From positions 1 through 64,000 of the forward strand of contig NZ_JAATEJ010000014.1 in NCBI RefSeq assembly GCF_012034175.1: a stretch of DNA of 64,000 nucleotides. The letters run 5' to 3'. Source of the DNA: Actinacidiphila epipremni (GTDB lineage: Bacteria > Actinomycetota > Actinomycetes > Streptomycetales > Streptomycetaceae). Shown here one piece after another: positions 56,577 to 64,000 of this stretch (position 1 is its first letter; the number at the start of each line of letters is the position of its first letter). The position numbers and the translations under genes are program-made. The notes under the pieces were generated by a model that saw nothing but the letters and a program-made list of their open reading frames with translations, ran no database searches and was not told the origin of the DNA.

Positions 56577-59500
56577 CAGGCCGGCGCCCCGACCTGCTTG
56601 CGCAGCTCGGCGGCCAGTTCGGTGACGGTGGGGCTCTCGAACAGCAGCCGCAGGCCCTCGTCGCCCTCGGTGGCGATGCCGAGGTCGTCGCGCAGCCGGG
56701 TGAGGATGCGTACCGCGTGCAGCGAGTCGGCGCCCATCTCGAAGAGGTTGTCCAGCACGCCGAAGTCGTCGCGTTGCAGCACCTCGCGCCAGATGGCCAG
56801 CAGCCGTTCCTCCAGGTCGTCGCGCGGGCCCTCGACGGCCTCCTGGTCCGGCTCGCTCCACGCGGTCGGCAGCGCGGAGACGTCGACCTTGCCGTTGGCG
56901 CTCAGCGGCACGGTGTCGATGAGCAGGTAGTGCTGCGGGACCATGTAGTCGGGCAGCGCCGCGGCGAGCGCGGCCCGTACGGTCTCGGTGTCGGGTTCCG
57001 AGCCGGGCGCGCCCACCACGTAGGCGACCAGCTGGCGGGCGCCGGTGACGGGGTTGGCGTCCACCCGGACCAGGCCCTCGGCGACGCCGGGCAGCCGGCG
57101 CAGGGCCGCGGTGATCTCGCCGAGCTCGATGCGGTAGCCGTTGAGCTTGACCTGGGAGTCCTGCCGGCCGAGGAACTCGATGTCGCCGCCGGGCAGGTAG
57201 CGGCCGAGGTCGCCGGTGCGGTAGAGGCGCTCGCCGGTGCGCGGGTGGGTGACGAAGCTCGCCGCGGTGCGCTGCGGGTCGGCCCAGTACCCCTTGGCCA
57301 CGCCGGTGCCGCCGATGTAGATGTCGCCCGCGGTCCACACCGGACAGGGCTCGAAGGCCGCGTTGTAGACGTGCAGCGTCTGGTTGGCGAGCGGCTTGCC
57401 GTACGGGATGCGCACCCACTCGGGCGGGACGGCGCCGACCGGGTAGCACACCGACCAGATGGACGCCTCGGTCGCGCCGCCCAGGCTGATGACGCGGGCG
57501 CGCGGTTCGGCGGCGCGTATCGCGTCGGGCAGGCCCACCGGGATCCAGTCGCCGCTGAGCAGCACGGTGCGCAGGCTGCCGGCGGCGGTGCGGCCACCGG
57601 CGTCCACCCAGGCCTGCATGAGCGCGGGCACCGAGTTCCACACGGTGACGCCGTGCCGGTCCATCAGCTCGGTCCACTGCTGCGGGTCGCGGGCGCCGGC
57701 GGCCGGCGGGACGACGACGGCGGCGCCGGCCGCGAGGGTGCCGAAGACGTCGTAGACGGACAGGTCGAAGCTCAGCGAGGACAGCGCCAGGACCCGGTCG
57801 GCGGGGCCGACGCCGAAGCGGCGGTTGATGTCCTGGACGGTGTTGACCGCGCCCCGGTGGTCGATCATCACGCCCTTGGGAGTGCCGGTGGAGCCGGAGG
57901 TGAAGATGACGTAGGCGAGGTCGGTGGGCTCGGGCCCGGCGTCCAGCGGGCCGTCGTCGGCGGTGCGGACCTCGGCGTCCTCCAGCGTGATCGGCTGCAC
58001 GCCGGCCGGCCACTGGGCGCTGTCGCGCAGCTGCGGGGAGGTCACCACGAGCTGCACGCCGCCCAGTTCCAGCACCTGGGAGCGGCGGGCCTGCGGCCAC
58101 GAGGGGTCGACGGGCAGGTAGGCGGCGCCGGACGCGGTGACGCCCAGGGTCGCGGCGACCTGCTCCCAGCCGCGCTCCAGCACGATCCCGACGAGGTTGT
58201 CGCGCCGGGCGCCGCACTCCAGCAGCCGCCGGGCCAGCCGGTTGGCGTGCGCCGTGAGCTGCCGGTACGTCAGCTGAGTGTCGCCGGCGATGACGGCGAC
58301 GGCGTCGGGGGCGCGCCGGGCCTGCTCCTCGGCCAGGCCGCACAGCGTGCCGCCGGGCAGCCGCAGCGCGGTGGCGTTGGCGGCGTCCCGCTCGGCCTCC
58401 TGCCAGCCGGGCAGCTGCGGGCGCAGCGCCGGGTCGTCCCAGGCGCCCTCGTCGGCGGCCAGCCGCTCCAGCAGCGCGTGGTAGGAGCCGAACATGTCGT
58501 CCAGCAGCCGGTCGGGGAACAGCGCGTCGACGCAGTCCCAGTTGTAGAGCAGGTCGCCGAACTCCTCCATGATCTGGTGGTCGACCCACACCTGCGGGGT
58601 CTGGCTGATGCCGTAGCCGAGCCGGCCGAAGAAGCCGCGGTCGCCGGCCTGGTCCTGCTGCGGGGCCGAGCCGATGGCGCTGGTCACCACGATGGGCATG
58701 GCCGCGCCCAGGCCCGAGGACAGGCTGCGGGCGCGTTCGCGCAGCACCCGCAGGCCGCTGTAGGCGGTGTGGCCGAGGTCGCGCAGCAGCTGGCCGCCGA
58801 GCCGCAGCGCCCGGTCGGCGAACGTCTCGTCGGGGGCGGGCTCCTGGACGGCGAGCATGGTCAGCGAGGTGAAGTCGCCGATGATCTCGCCGATGGCCGG
58901 GTGCAGCGGGGGGCGGTCGAAGAGGGTGAGGTTGAGGGTGAAGTCGCGCTGCCCGCCCGACCACAGCCGCAGCACGTCGGAGAAGGCGGCCATCAGCGCG
59001 ACCGACGGGGTCAGCCCGCGGCGCCGGGCGGCGGCCTTGACCGCGTCCCACTGCTCGCGCGGAAGCCGGCCCTGGCGGCGGACGAACTCCACCGACTCCA
59101 GTTGCGCGGGCTGCTTGGCGAGCGGCAGTTCGGGCGCGTTCGGCAGCTCGGCGAGCCGGCCCAGCCAGTACGCCTCGGCCTGGGCGTAGCCGGGGCCGCT
59201 GCGCAGCTCCTGCTGGGCGGCGATGTAGTCGCGGTAGAACACGCCGGGCTCGGGCAGCCGCTGCCCGGGGTTCTCGTACGCCTGCCGCCAGTCGTGGAAG
59301 AGCAGCGCGAGGCTGAAGAAGTCGATGATGAGGATGTTGAAGCTCAGGTGCAGCCGGTGCCGGCCGCCGCCGAGCAGGCTCGCCCGGATCTCGAACAGCG
59401 GCCAGGCGTCCGGCTCGGGGGTCTTCGCGCCGAGTTCGGCGCGGGTGGCCAGCAGCGCCTGCTCGCGGTCGGCGTCGCCGAGCGCCGTGAGGTCGGCGAC

Positions 59501-59950
59501 GGCGATCTCGTAGCGCGGCACGTCGGGCAGCACGCGCTGCAGGCCGTCGGGCTGGACGACGGCGCGCAGCATGTCGTGCCGGGCGATGACGGCGTTGAGC
59601 GCGTCGGTGAGCCGGCAGACGTCCAGGCCCTCGCCGTCGAGCTCGAAGTAGTAGTGGGTGGACACGCCGCCGAGCTCGATCGCGGAGCTGCGGCCGATCC
59701 AGTACGCCTGCTGGATGTCGGTGAGCGGGAAGGGTTCGTGGCGCAGATCCGGGCGGGGCACGACGCGGACGTCCTCGCCGCCGGCCTCGCTGCGCCGCAG
59801 CAGCGCGACGAGCTGGTCGCGCTGCGCCTTGAGCTGCTCGCGCAGTTCGGCGGTGAGCGAGCCGGCCGGGGCCACCACGTCGAGACGGTCGTCGACCAGG
59901 CGCAGCCTGATGCCGCGCCGGTGCAGTTCGGAGAGCAGAGCCTGGGCCAT
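56576..59950 (-). CDS. NRPS module TubC-dock-Cy-A(Cys)-PCP
   Basis: 1124 aa. Residues 1-55 are a TubC-type N-terminal docking domain (LLSELHRRGIRLRLVDDRLDV). The Cy domain (about 70-500) is the best preserved of the three: NILIIDFFS at the DxxxxDxxS site (first Asp to Asn), GDFTSLTML intact, and TPQVWVDHQ. The A domain (540-960) has FTSGSTGTPKG and the code DLYNLSLIWK, which is the cysteine code, with YRTGDLG and SANGK. PCP Ser is in MGADSL (about 1070). There is no TE; the next module must be reached in trans. It starts 5 bases after the upstream NRPS stop and overlaps the GMC gene by ATGA. This module most likely makes a thiazoline. Confidence 0.92.
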   Translation of the reverse strand: MAQALLSELHRRGIRLRLVDDRLDVVAPAGSLTAELREQLKAQRDQLVALLRRSEAGGEDVRVVPRPDLRHEPFPLTDIQQAYWIGRSSAIELGGVSTHYYFELDGEGLDVCRLTDALNAVIARHDMLRAVVQPDGLQRVLPDVPRYEIAVADLTALGDADREQALLATRAELGAKTPEPDAWPLFEIRASLLGGGRHRLHLSFNILIIDFFSLALLFHDWRQAYENPGQRLPEPGVFYRDYIAAQQELRSGPGYAQAEAYWLGRLAELPNAPELPLAKQPAQLESVEFVRRQGRLPREQWDAVKAAARRRGLTPSVALMAAFSDVLRLWSGGQRDFTLNLTLFDRPPLHPAIGEIIGDFTSLTMLAVQEPAPDETFADRALRLGGQLLRDLGHTAYSGLRVLRERARSLSSGLGAAMPIVVTSAIGSAPQQDQAGDRGFFGRLGYGISQTPQVWVDHQIMEEFGDLLYNWDCVDALFPDRLLDDMFGSYHALLERLAADEGAWDDPALRPQLPGWQEAERDAANATALRLPGGTLCGLAEEQARRAPDAVAVIAGDTQLTYRQLTAHANRLARRLLECGARRDNLVGIVLERGWEQVAATLGVTASGAAYLPVDPSWPQARRSQVLELGGVQLVVTSPQLRDSAQWPAGVQPITLEDAEVRTADDGPLDAGPEPTDLAYVIFTSGSTGTPKGVMIDHRGAVNTVQDINRRFGVGPADRVLALSSLSFDLSVYDVFGTLAAGAAVVVPPAAGARDPQQWTELMDRHGVTVWNSVPALMQAWVDAGGRTAAGSLRTVLLSGDWIPVGLPDAIRAAEPRARVISLGGATEASIWSVCYPVGAVPPEWVRIPYGKPLANQTLHVYNAAFEPCPVWTAGDIYIGGTGVAKGYWADPQRTAASFVTHPRTGERLYRTGDLGRYLPGGDIEFLGRQDSQVKLNGYRIELGEITAALRRLPGVAEGLVRVDANPVTGARQLVAYVVGAPGSEPDTETVRAALAAALPDYMVPQHYLLIDTVPLSANGKVDVSALPTAWSEPDQEAVEGPRDDLEERLLAIWREVLQRDDFGVLDNLFEMGADSLHAVRILTRLRDDLGIATEGDEGLRLLFESPTVTELAAELRKQVGAPA

Positions 59951-59955
59951 GATTC

Positions 59956-62900
59956 TTACGCACCTTGTCTCGGTCGGCTGATCGCTTCGGACACCGCTGG
60001 GGCATGTCGGGGGGTCAGCAGCGTGTAGTGCGTGGCCGGTACGGTGGCGCCGGTCACGGACCCTGAGGTCACCGCGGCCCAGCCCCAGTCGGGCCGGGCG
60101 GCGGCCGGGTGGCCGGCGAACTCGCCGACCTCTCCCTCGCCGGCGCGTACGACGACGAGGTCGGCGGCGATGGTGGGCGCCGCGTAGCTGTTGCAGGCGC
60201 GCACCACCCCGCGGAAGACGGCGAGCGCCTCGGTGAGCGAGGCGGGGTCGATAGAGGCCGCGGCGTCGCCGACGCGGGCGAGGACGTCGGCGAGCGCCTG
60301 CGGGTCGGGCAGGTCCGCGAGCCGCCGTACCTCGTCCTCGGGGATGTCCGCGGCCCGCAGGCCCAGGCCCAGGTCCTCGACGAACCACAGCAGCAGCCGG
60401 GTGTCGTCCAGGGCGCGCGGCACGGTGGGGCTCGGCGAGTCCAGCACGGCCAGCAGCTCGACCTGCTCGCCGCGCGCTTCGAGCTGGTGGGCCAGTTCGA
60501 AGGCGATGACGCCGCCGGAGGACCAGCCGCCGAGCCGGTAGGGGCCGTGCGGCTGGACGGTGAGCAGTTCGTCGAGGTAGCGGGCGGCGAAGTCCTCGAC
60601 CTTGTCCAGCGGGCCGCCGGTGCCGGGGGTGGGCGCCTGGAAGGCCAGTACGGGCTCGTCGAGCAGGTCGGCGAGCTTCTGGTAGCACAGCACGTTGCCG
60701 CCGGCCGGGTGGACGAGGAACCACGGGGTGCCGCTGGGCCGGTGGGTGAGCCGCACCAGCGGGGACCAGCGCGGCTGCGCGGTCTCCAGCCAGGCCGCGA
60801 GGCCCTCGACGGTGCGCTGTTCGAGCAGCACGCCGAGCGGGATGCGCCGCCCGGTGCTCGCCGCGAGGCGTTCGATGACCCGCAGCGCGGCGAAGGACTG
60901 GCCGCCGAGGTCGAAGAAGTCGTCGGTGACGCCGACGCGTTCGGTCTCCAGGGTCTGCGCCCACACCTCGGCGATGGCGGCCTCGGTGGCGGTCCTGGGC
61001 GCGACGTACGCGGCCGAGCCGGTGTCGTCGCCGGGGCCGAGGGCTTCCAGGGCGCGCCGGTCGAGCTTGCCGTTGGCGGTGAGCGGCAGCGCGGGCAGCA
61101 CGGTGATGTGGGTGGGCACCAGGTAGGAGGGCAGCCGCGCGGCGGCGAACTCCCGCAGCTGCGCGCCGCCGAGGTCGCCGGCGCCGGGGTGCGGGACGGC
61201 GAATCCGGCGAGCTGCTTGCCCGATCCGGTGCTGCGGGCGACGACCGCGGCCTGCGCGACGCCCTCGTGCTCCAGCAGGGTCTGCTCGACCTCGCCGGGC
61301 TCGACGCGGAAGCCCTGGATCTTGACCTGGAAGTCGGCGCGGCCGAGGAATTCGATGCTGCCGTCGGGCAGGAAGCGGCCGAGGTCGCCGGTGCGGTAGA
61401 TCCGCTCGCCGGTGCGCGGGTGGCGGACGAAGGCGGCGTCGGTCTTGGCCGGGTCGCCGAGGTAGCCCAGCGCCAGGCCGGCGCCGCCGATGTGGAGGTG
61501 GCCGGGGACCCAGGTGGGGGCGTCGCGGCCGAGGTCGTCGAGGATGTGCCAGGTCTGGCCGCCGAGCGGGCGGCCGTAGGGGATGCTGGTCCACCGCGGG
61601 TCGACGTGGTCGACGCGGTGGTGGATGGACCAGATCGACGCCTCGGTGGCGCCGCCGAGGCTGATGACGCGGGCGTTCGGCGCGATACGGCGGATGCGGT
61701 CGGGCAGCTGCACGGGGATCCAGTCGCCGCTGAGCAGGACCGTGCGCAGGTGCGGGAAGGTCGCGCCGGCGGCCTCGGCGGCCTCGGTGAACAGCTGCAT
61801 GATGGCCGGCACCGAATTCCACACCGTCACCTGGTGGCGGCCCACCAGCTCCAGCCAGGCGGCCGGGTCGGCGGCCGACGCGGTCGGCAGGACGAGCGTG
61901 GCGCCGGCCGCGGCGGTGCCGAACACGTCGTAGACGGACAGGTCGAAGCACAGCGAGGAGATGCCGAGGACGGTGTCGCCGGGGCCGATGCCGAAGCGGT
62001 CGTTGATGTCGGTGACGGTGTTGAGGGGCCCGCGGTGGTCCAGCATCACGCCCTTGGGGCGGCCGGTGGAGCCGGAGGTGTAGATGACGTACGCCAGGTC
62101 GCCGGGGTCGCGCGGCTCGTCGACCCTCACCTCGGGCGCTTCGGCGGGGGTTTCGGCGGCGGGCGTGAGCACCGGGGCGGTGGTGAGGGCGGCGAGGGCG
62201 CCGCGGTGGGTGTCGTCGGTGAGGACGGCGGCGGCCTCGATGTCGCCGAGCAGGTACGCGATGCGGTCGTGCGGCCAGGTGGGGTCCATGGGGACGTACG
62301 CGGCGCCCGCGGTCAGGGCCGCGTGGACCGCGGTGATCTGCTCGGGCCCCTTGGGCAGCACCACCGCGACGCGTGAGCCGGCCCGCACCCCGGCGGCGCG
62401 CAGCCGGGCGGCGAGCGCGGCGCTGCGGGCGTGCAGGGCGGCGTAGCCGAGGGTGGTGCCGCCGGCGACGACCGCGGGGGCGTCCGGGGTGCGGGCGGCG
62501 GTGGCGGGCAGCGCGTCGTGCAGGAAGCCCGCGGTGGGCGGCGCCTCGGGCGCGGGCTCGGCGCGCTGCGCGCGCTGGGCGGCGGGCAGCAGGTCCAGGC
62601 CCGGCGCCTCCCAGGCGGCCTCGTCGTCGGCGAGCAGGGCCAGCGCGGTGCGGTAGCCCTCCTCCATGGCGTCGATCAGGCCCTCGGGGAACATCTCCTC
62701 GATGACGTCCCACACGACCCACAGACTGCCGTCGGGCAGCTCCCAGAACTCGCAGTCGAACCGCACCTGCGGGGTCTCCAGGGTGCTGTAGTCGGGCCGC
62801 TCGGTGGGGCCGACGAACAGCGCGCTGCCGACCGCGAAGGGCGCGACCGCGCGGCCGGGGGTGCGGCGGGCCTGGTTGAGCGCCTGGAGGACCTTGACGC

Positions 62901-64000
62901 CGCTCCACTGCGAGTGCTCCACGTCCGCGATGACCTGCGCCTGGAGCCGCCGGGCGCGGGCGGCGAAGGACTCCTCGTGCCGCCAGTCGGCCTCCAGCGG
63001 GTAGAGGGAGGCGAAGTTGCCGAGCACCTCGCCGATCTGCGGGTGCAGCGGCAGCCGGTGGGTGATCATGTTGTTGATCAGGAAGTGCCGCGACCCGCTC
63101 CAGTACGACAGCAGCTCGGCGTGCGCGGCCAGCACCACGTTGGTCTTGGTCAGGCCGCGCTCCTCGGCCTTGGCGCGCAGCCGCGCCCACAGGCCGGCGG
63201 GGAAGGTCAGCTCCCGGCGCACCAGGCGCGAGCGGGCCCTGAGGTCGGCGCCGGCGGCGAGCGGCACGGCGGGGGCCTCGGGCCAGCCGGGGATGCGGTC
63301 GCGCCAGTACGCCTCGGCGGCCCGGCCCTGCGGGGACTCCTCCAGGGCGGCGAGCGCCAGCACGCAGTCGCGGTAGCCGATCTCCAGGTCGTCGGGGACG
63401 GAGGCGGGGTCGTGGTAGGCGCGCAGCACGTTGGACAGGAAGCGCATGGTGCCGGGGGCGTCGCTGAAGATGTTGTTGTTGTTCCAGTGCAGCCGGGCGC
63501 GCCCGTCGCCGTACCGGCTGATGTGCGCCTCGATCCACGGCCAGCGCGAGACGTCCGGCTCGTGGCGTTCCATCGCGGCCCGCACCCGCAGGATCTCGGC
63601 CTGCGCGTCGGCCTCGGACAGGCCCGTGAGGTCGGAGACGGTGACCTTGACCGGGGCGGGGTCGTCGCCGGCGTGCTGCATCATCAGGTCGTCGCGGATG
63701 ACGACGAGGTCCTTGCGCTGGCGGCGCAGCACCTGGTTGAGCGCGGCCTCGTAGCGGGCCGGGTCGAGGTCGGCGAACTCCCACTCCATGTACTGGTGCG
63801 GGCGCACATGGTGCTCGAAGCCCTCGCGGCTGCCGATGATGAAGGACGTCTGGAGGTCGGAGGGCGCGAAGGGCTCGCCCAGGCCCGCCGCGTCGTGGGT
63901 GAGGGCCGGCAGCGCCTGGGCGGCGGCGGTGTCGCCGGCGTGCTGGTCGGCGAGCCAGGCGATCAGCTCGGGCTTGTGCGCCACGATCCGGTCGCGCAGC
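59956..64000 (-). CDS. NRPS module (dock)-Cy-A(Cys)-PCP-TE, 5' end outside window
   Basis: 1347 residues visible. The frame is open to the edge. A GTG at 63984 is unlikely to be the start, because LRDRIVAHKPELIAWL spans it and reads as the end of a TubC docking domain. Positions below are counted from 63984. The Cy-like domain (about 38-460) has NNIFSDAPG for DxxxxDxxS and GNFASLYPL for FTS, so cyclization may be impaired. The A domain (500-900) has YTSGSTGRPKG, code DLYNLSLIWK (cysteine) and TANGK. PCP has LGGQSF (about 1023). TE has GWSSGG (about 1150) and His in ATHYTLL. It stops at TAA, 5 bases before the next NRPS start. A TE in the first visible gene of a multi-gene line is odd. Confidence 0.9.
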   Translation of the reverse strand, partial: LRDRIVAHKPELIAWLADQHAGDTAAAQALPALTHDAAGLGEPFAPSDLQTSFIIGSREGFEHHVRPHQYMEWEFADLDPARYEAALNQVLRRQRKDLVVIRDDLMMQHAGDDPAPVKVTVSDLTGLSEADAQAEILRVRAAMERHEPDVSRWPWIEAHISRYGDGRARLHWNNNNIFSDAPGTMRFLSNVLRAYHDPASVPDDLEIGYRDCVLALAALEESPQGRAAEAYWRDRIPGWPEAPAVPLAAGADLRARSRLVRRELTFPAGLWARLRAKAEERGLTKTNVVLAAHAELLSYWSGSRHFLINNMITHRLPLHPQIGEVLGNFASLYPLEADWRHEESFAARARRLQAQVIADVEHSQWSGVKVLQALNQARRTPGRAVAPFAVGSALFVGPTERPDYSTLETPQVRFDCEFWELPDGSLWVVWDVIEEMFPEGLIDAMEEGYRTALALLADDEAAWEAPGLDLLPAAQRAQRAEPAPEAPPTAGFLHDALPATAARTPDAPAVVAGGTTLGYAALHARSAALAARLRAAGVRAGSRVAVVLPKGPEQITAVHAALTAGAAYVPMDPTWPHDRIAYLLGDIEAAAVLTDDTHRGALAALTTAPVLTPAAETPAEAPEVRVDEPRDPGDLAYVIYTSGSTGRPKGVMLDHRGPLNTVTDINDRFGIGPGDTVLGISSLCFDLSVYDVFGTAAAGATLVLPTASAADPAAWLELVGRHQVTVWNSVPAIMQLFTEAAEAAGATFPHLRTVLLSGDWIPVQLPDRIRRIAPNARVISLGGATEASIWSIHHRVDHVDPRWTSIPYGRPLGGQTWHILDDLGRDAPTWVPGHLHIGGAGLALGYLGDPAKTDAAFVRHPRTGERIYRTGDLGRFLPDGSIEFLGRADFQVKIQGFRVEPGEVEQTLLEHEGVAQAAVVARSTGSGKQLAGFAVPHPGAGDLGGAQLREFAAARLPSYLVPTHITVLPALPLTANGKLDRRALEALGPGDDTGSAAYVAPRTATEAAIAEVWAQTLETERVGVTDDFFDLGGQSFAALRVIERLAASTGRRIPLGVLLEQRTVEGLAAWLETAQPRWSPLVRLTHRPSGTPWFLVHPAGGNVLCYQKLADLLDEPVLAFQAPTPGTGGPLDKVEDFAARYLDELLTVQPHGPYRLGGWSSGGVIAFELAHQLEARGEQVELLAVLDSPSPTVPRALDDTRLLLWFVEDLGLGLRAADIPEDEVRRLADLPDPQALADVLARVGDAAASIDPASLTEALAVFRGVVRACNSYAAPTIAADLVVVRAGEGEVGEFAGHPAAARPDWGWAAVTSGSVTGATVPATHYTLLTPRHAPAVSEAISRPRQGA

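Noticed and set aside
50949..60000. Dithiolopyrrolone (holomycin-type) pathway
   Set aside because: It would need one Cy-A-PCP, a PPC-decarboxylase-like flavoprotein and a dithiol oxidase; these are not seen, and the large PKS does not fit.
50949..64000. Siderophore assembly line of yersiniabactin/pyochelin type
   Set aside because: No salicylate synthase, aryl-AMP ligase, reductase or iron-uptake genes in view; the Cys-Cy modules alone do not prove it.

Overview
The window looks like a large secondary-metabolite locus from a high-GC actinomycete, most likely Streptomyces or a close relative. The evidence is very high GC with third-position bias, GTG/TTG starts behind GGAGG-type ribosome sites, SARP, LAL and AraC regulators, and rare TTA codons confined to a few cluster genes. 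At the left edge, a new reading frame (132 to 1, minus) matches the N-terminus of the housekeeping 2-oxoacid:ferredoxin oxidoreductase alpha subunit (korA). It sits behind a perfect hairpin, so position ~160-210 is probably one border. The right side is still inside an NRPS gene and the cluster runs on past 64000.

Layout. 0.2-6.0 kb (minus): cation/proton antiporter, LAL regulator and flavin-dependent halogenase in one operon. 6.5-9.2 kb: two AraC-type regulators of one unusual architecture flank a SARP. 9.3-10.7 kb: FAD monooxygenase. 10.8-31.5 kb (minus): one long operon with three type I PKS genes (four KS modules, two without AT), a type II thioesterase, a flavin reductase and a decayed adenylation-domain protein. 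31.8-35.7 kb (minus): a second halogenase, a halogenase-like flavoprotein with an altered signature and a SnoaL-like protein. 35.9-46.2 kb: three MFS transporters, a membrane-anchored multicopper oxidase, a secreted protein, a Tat-exported vanadium haloperoxidase homologue, TetR and a small membrane protein. 46.4-50.9 kb: a SagB-type azoline dehydrogenase fused to a lantibiotic-dehydratase-like domain, an MMPL exporter and MarR. 50.9-64 kb (minus): three single-module NRPS genes (Cy-A-PCP-TE, Cy-A-PCP, Cy-A-PCP-TE) and a GMC oxidoreductase.

How the genes may work together (inference). All three A domains carry the cysteine code (DLYNLSLIWK or DLWNLSLIWK) and all three condensation domains are of the heterocyclization family, two with eroded motifs. 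Together with the SagB enzyme this suggests cysteine-derived thiazoline/thiazole rings joined to a short reduced polyketide. The flavin halogenases, served by the flavin reductase, and perhaps the exported vanadium enzyme would decorate the product. I cannot assign it to a known compound.

Regulation. GTTG-N7-CAAC inverted repeats occur beside MarR/MMPL (twice), between SnoaL and MFS, and before the second halogenase, suggesting a MarR regulon. TTA codons in the SARP, antiporter, two PKS genes and one MFS gene suggest bldA control. No tRNA, rRNA, CRISPR array or transposase was seen.
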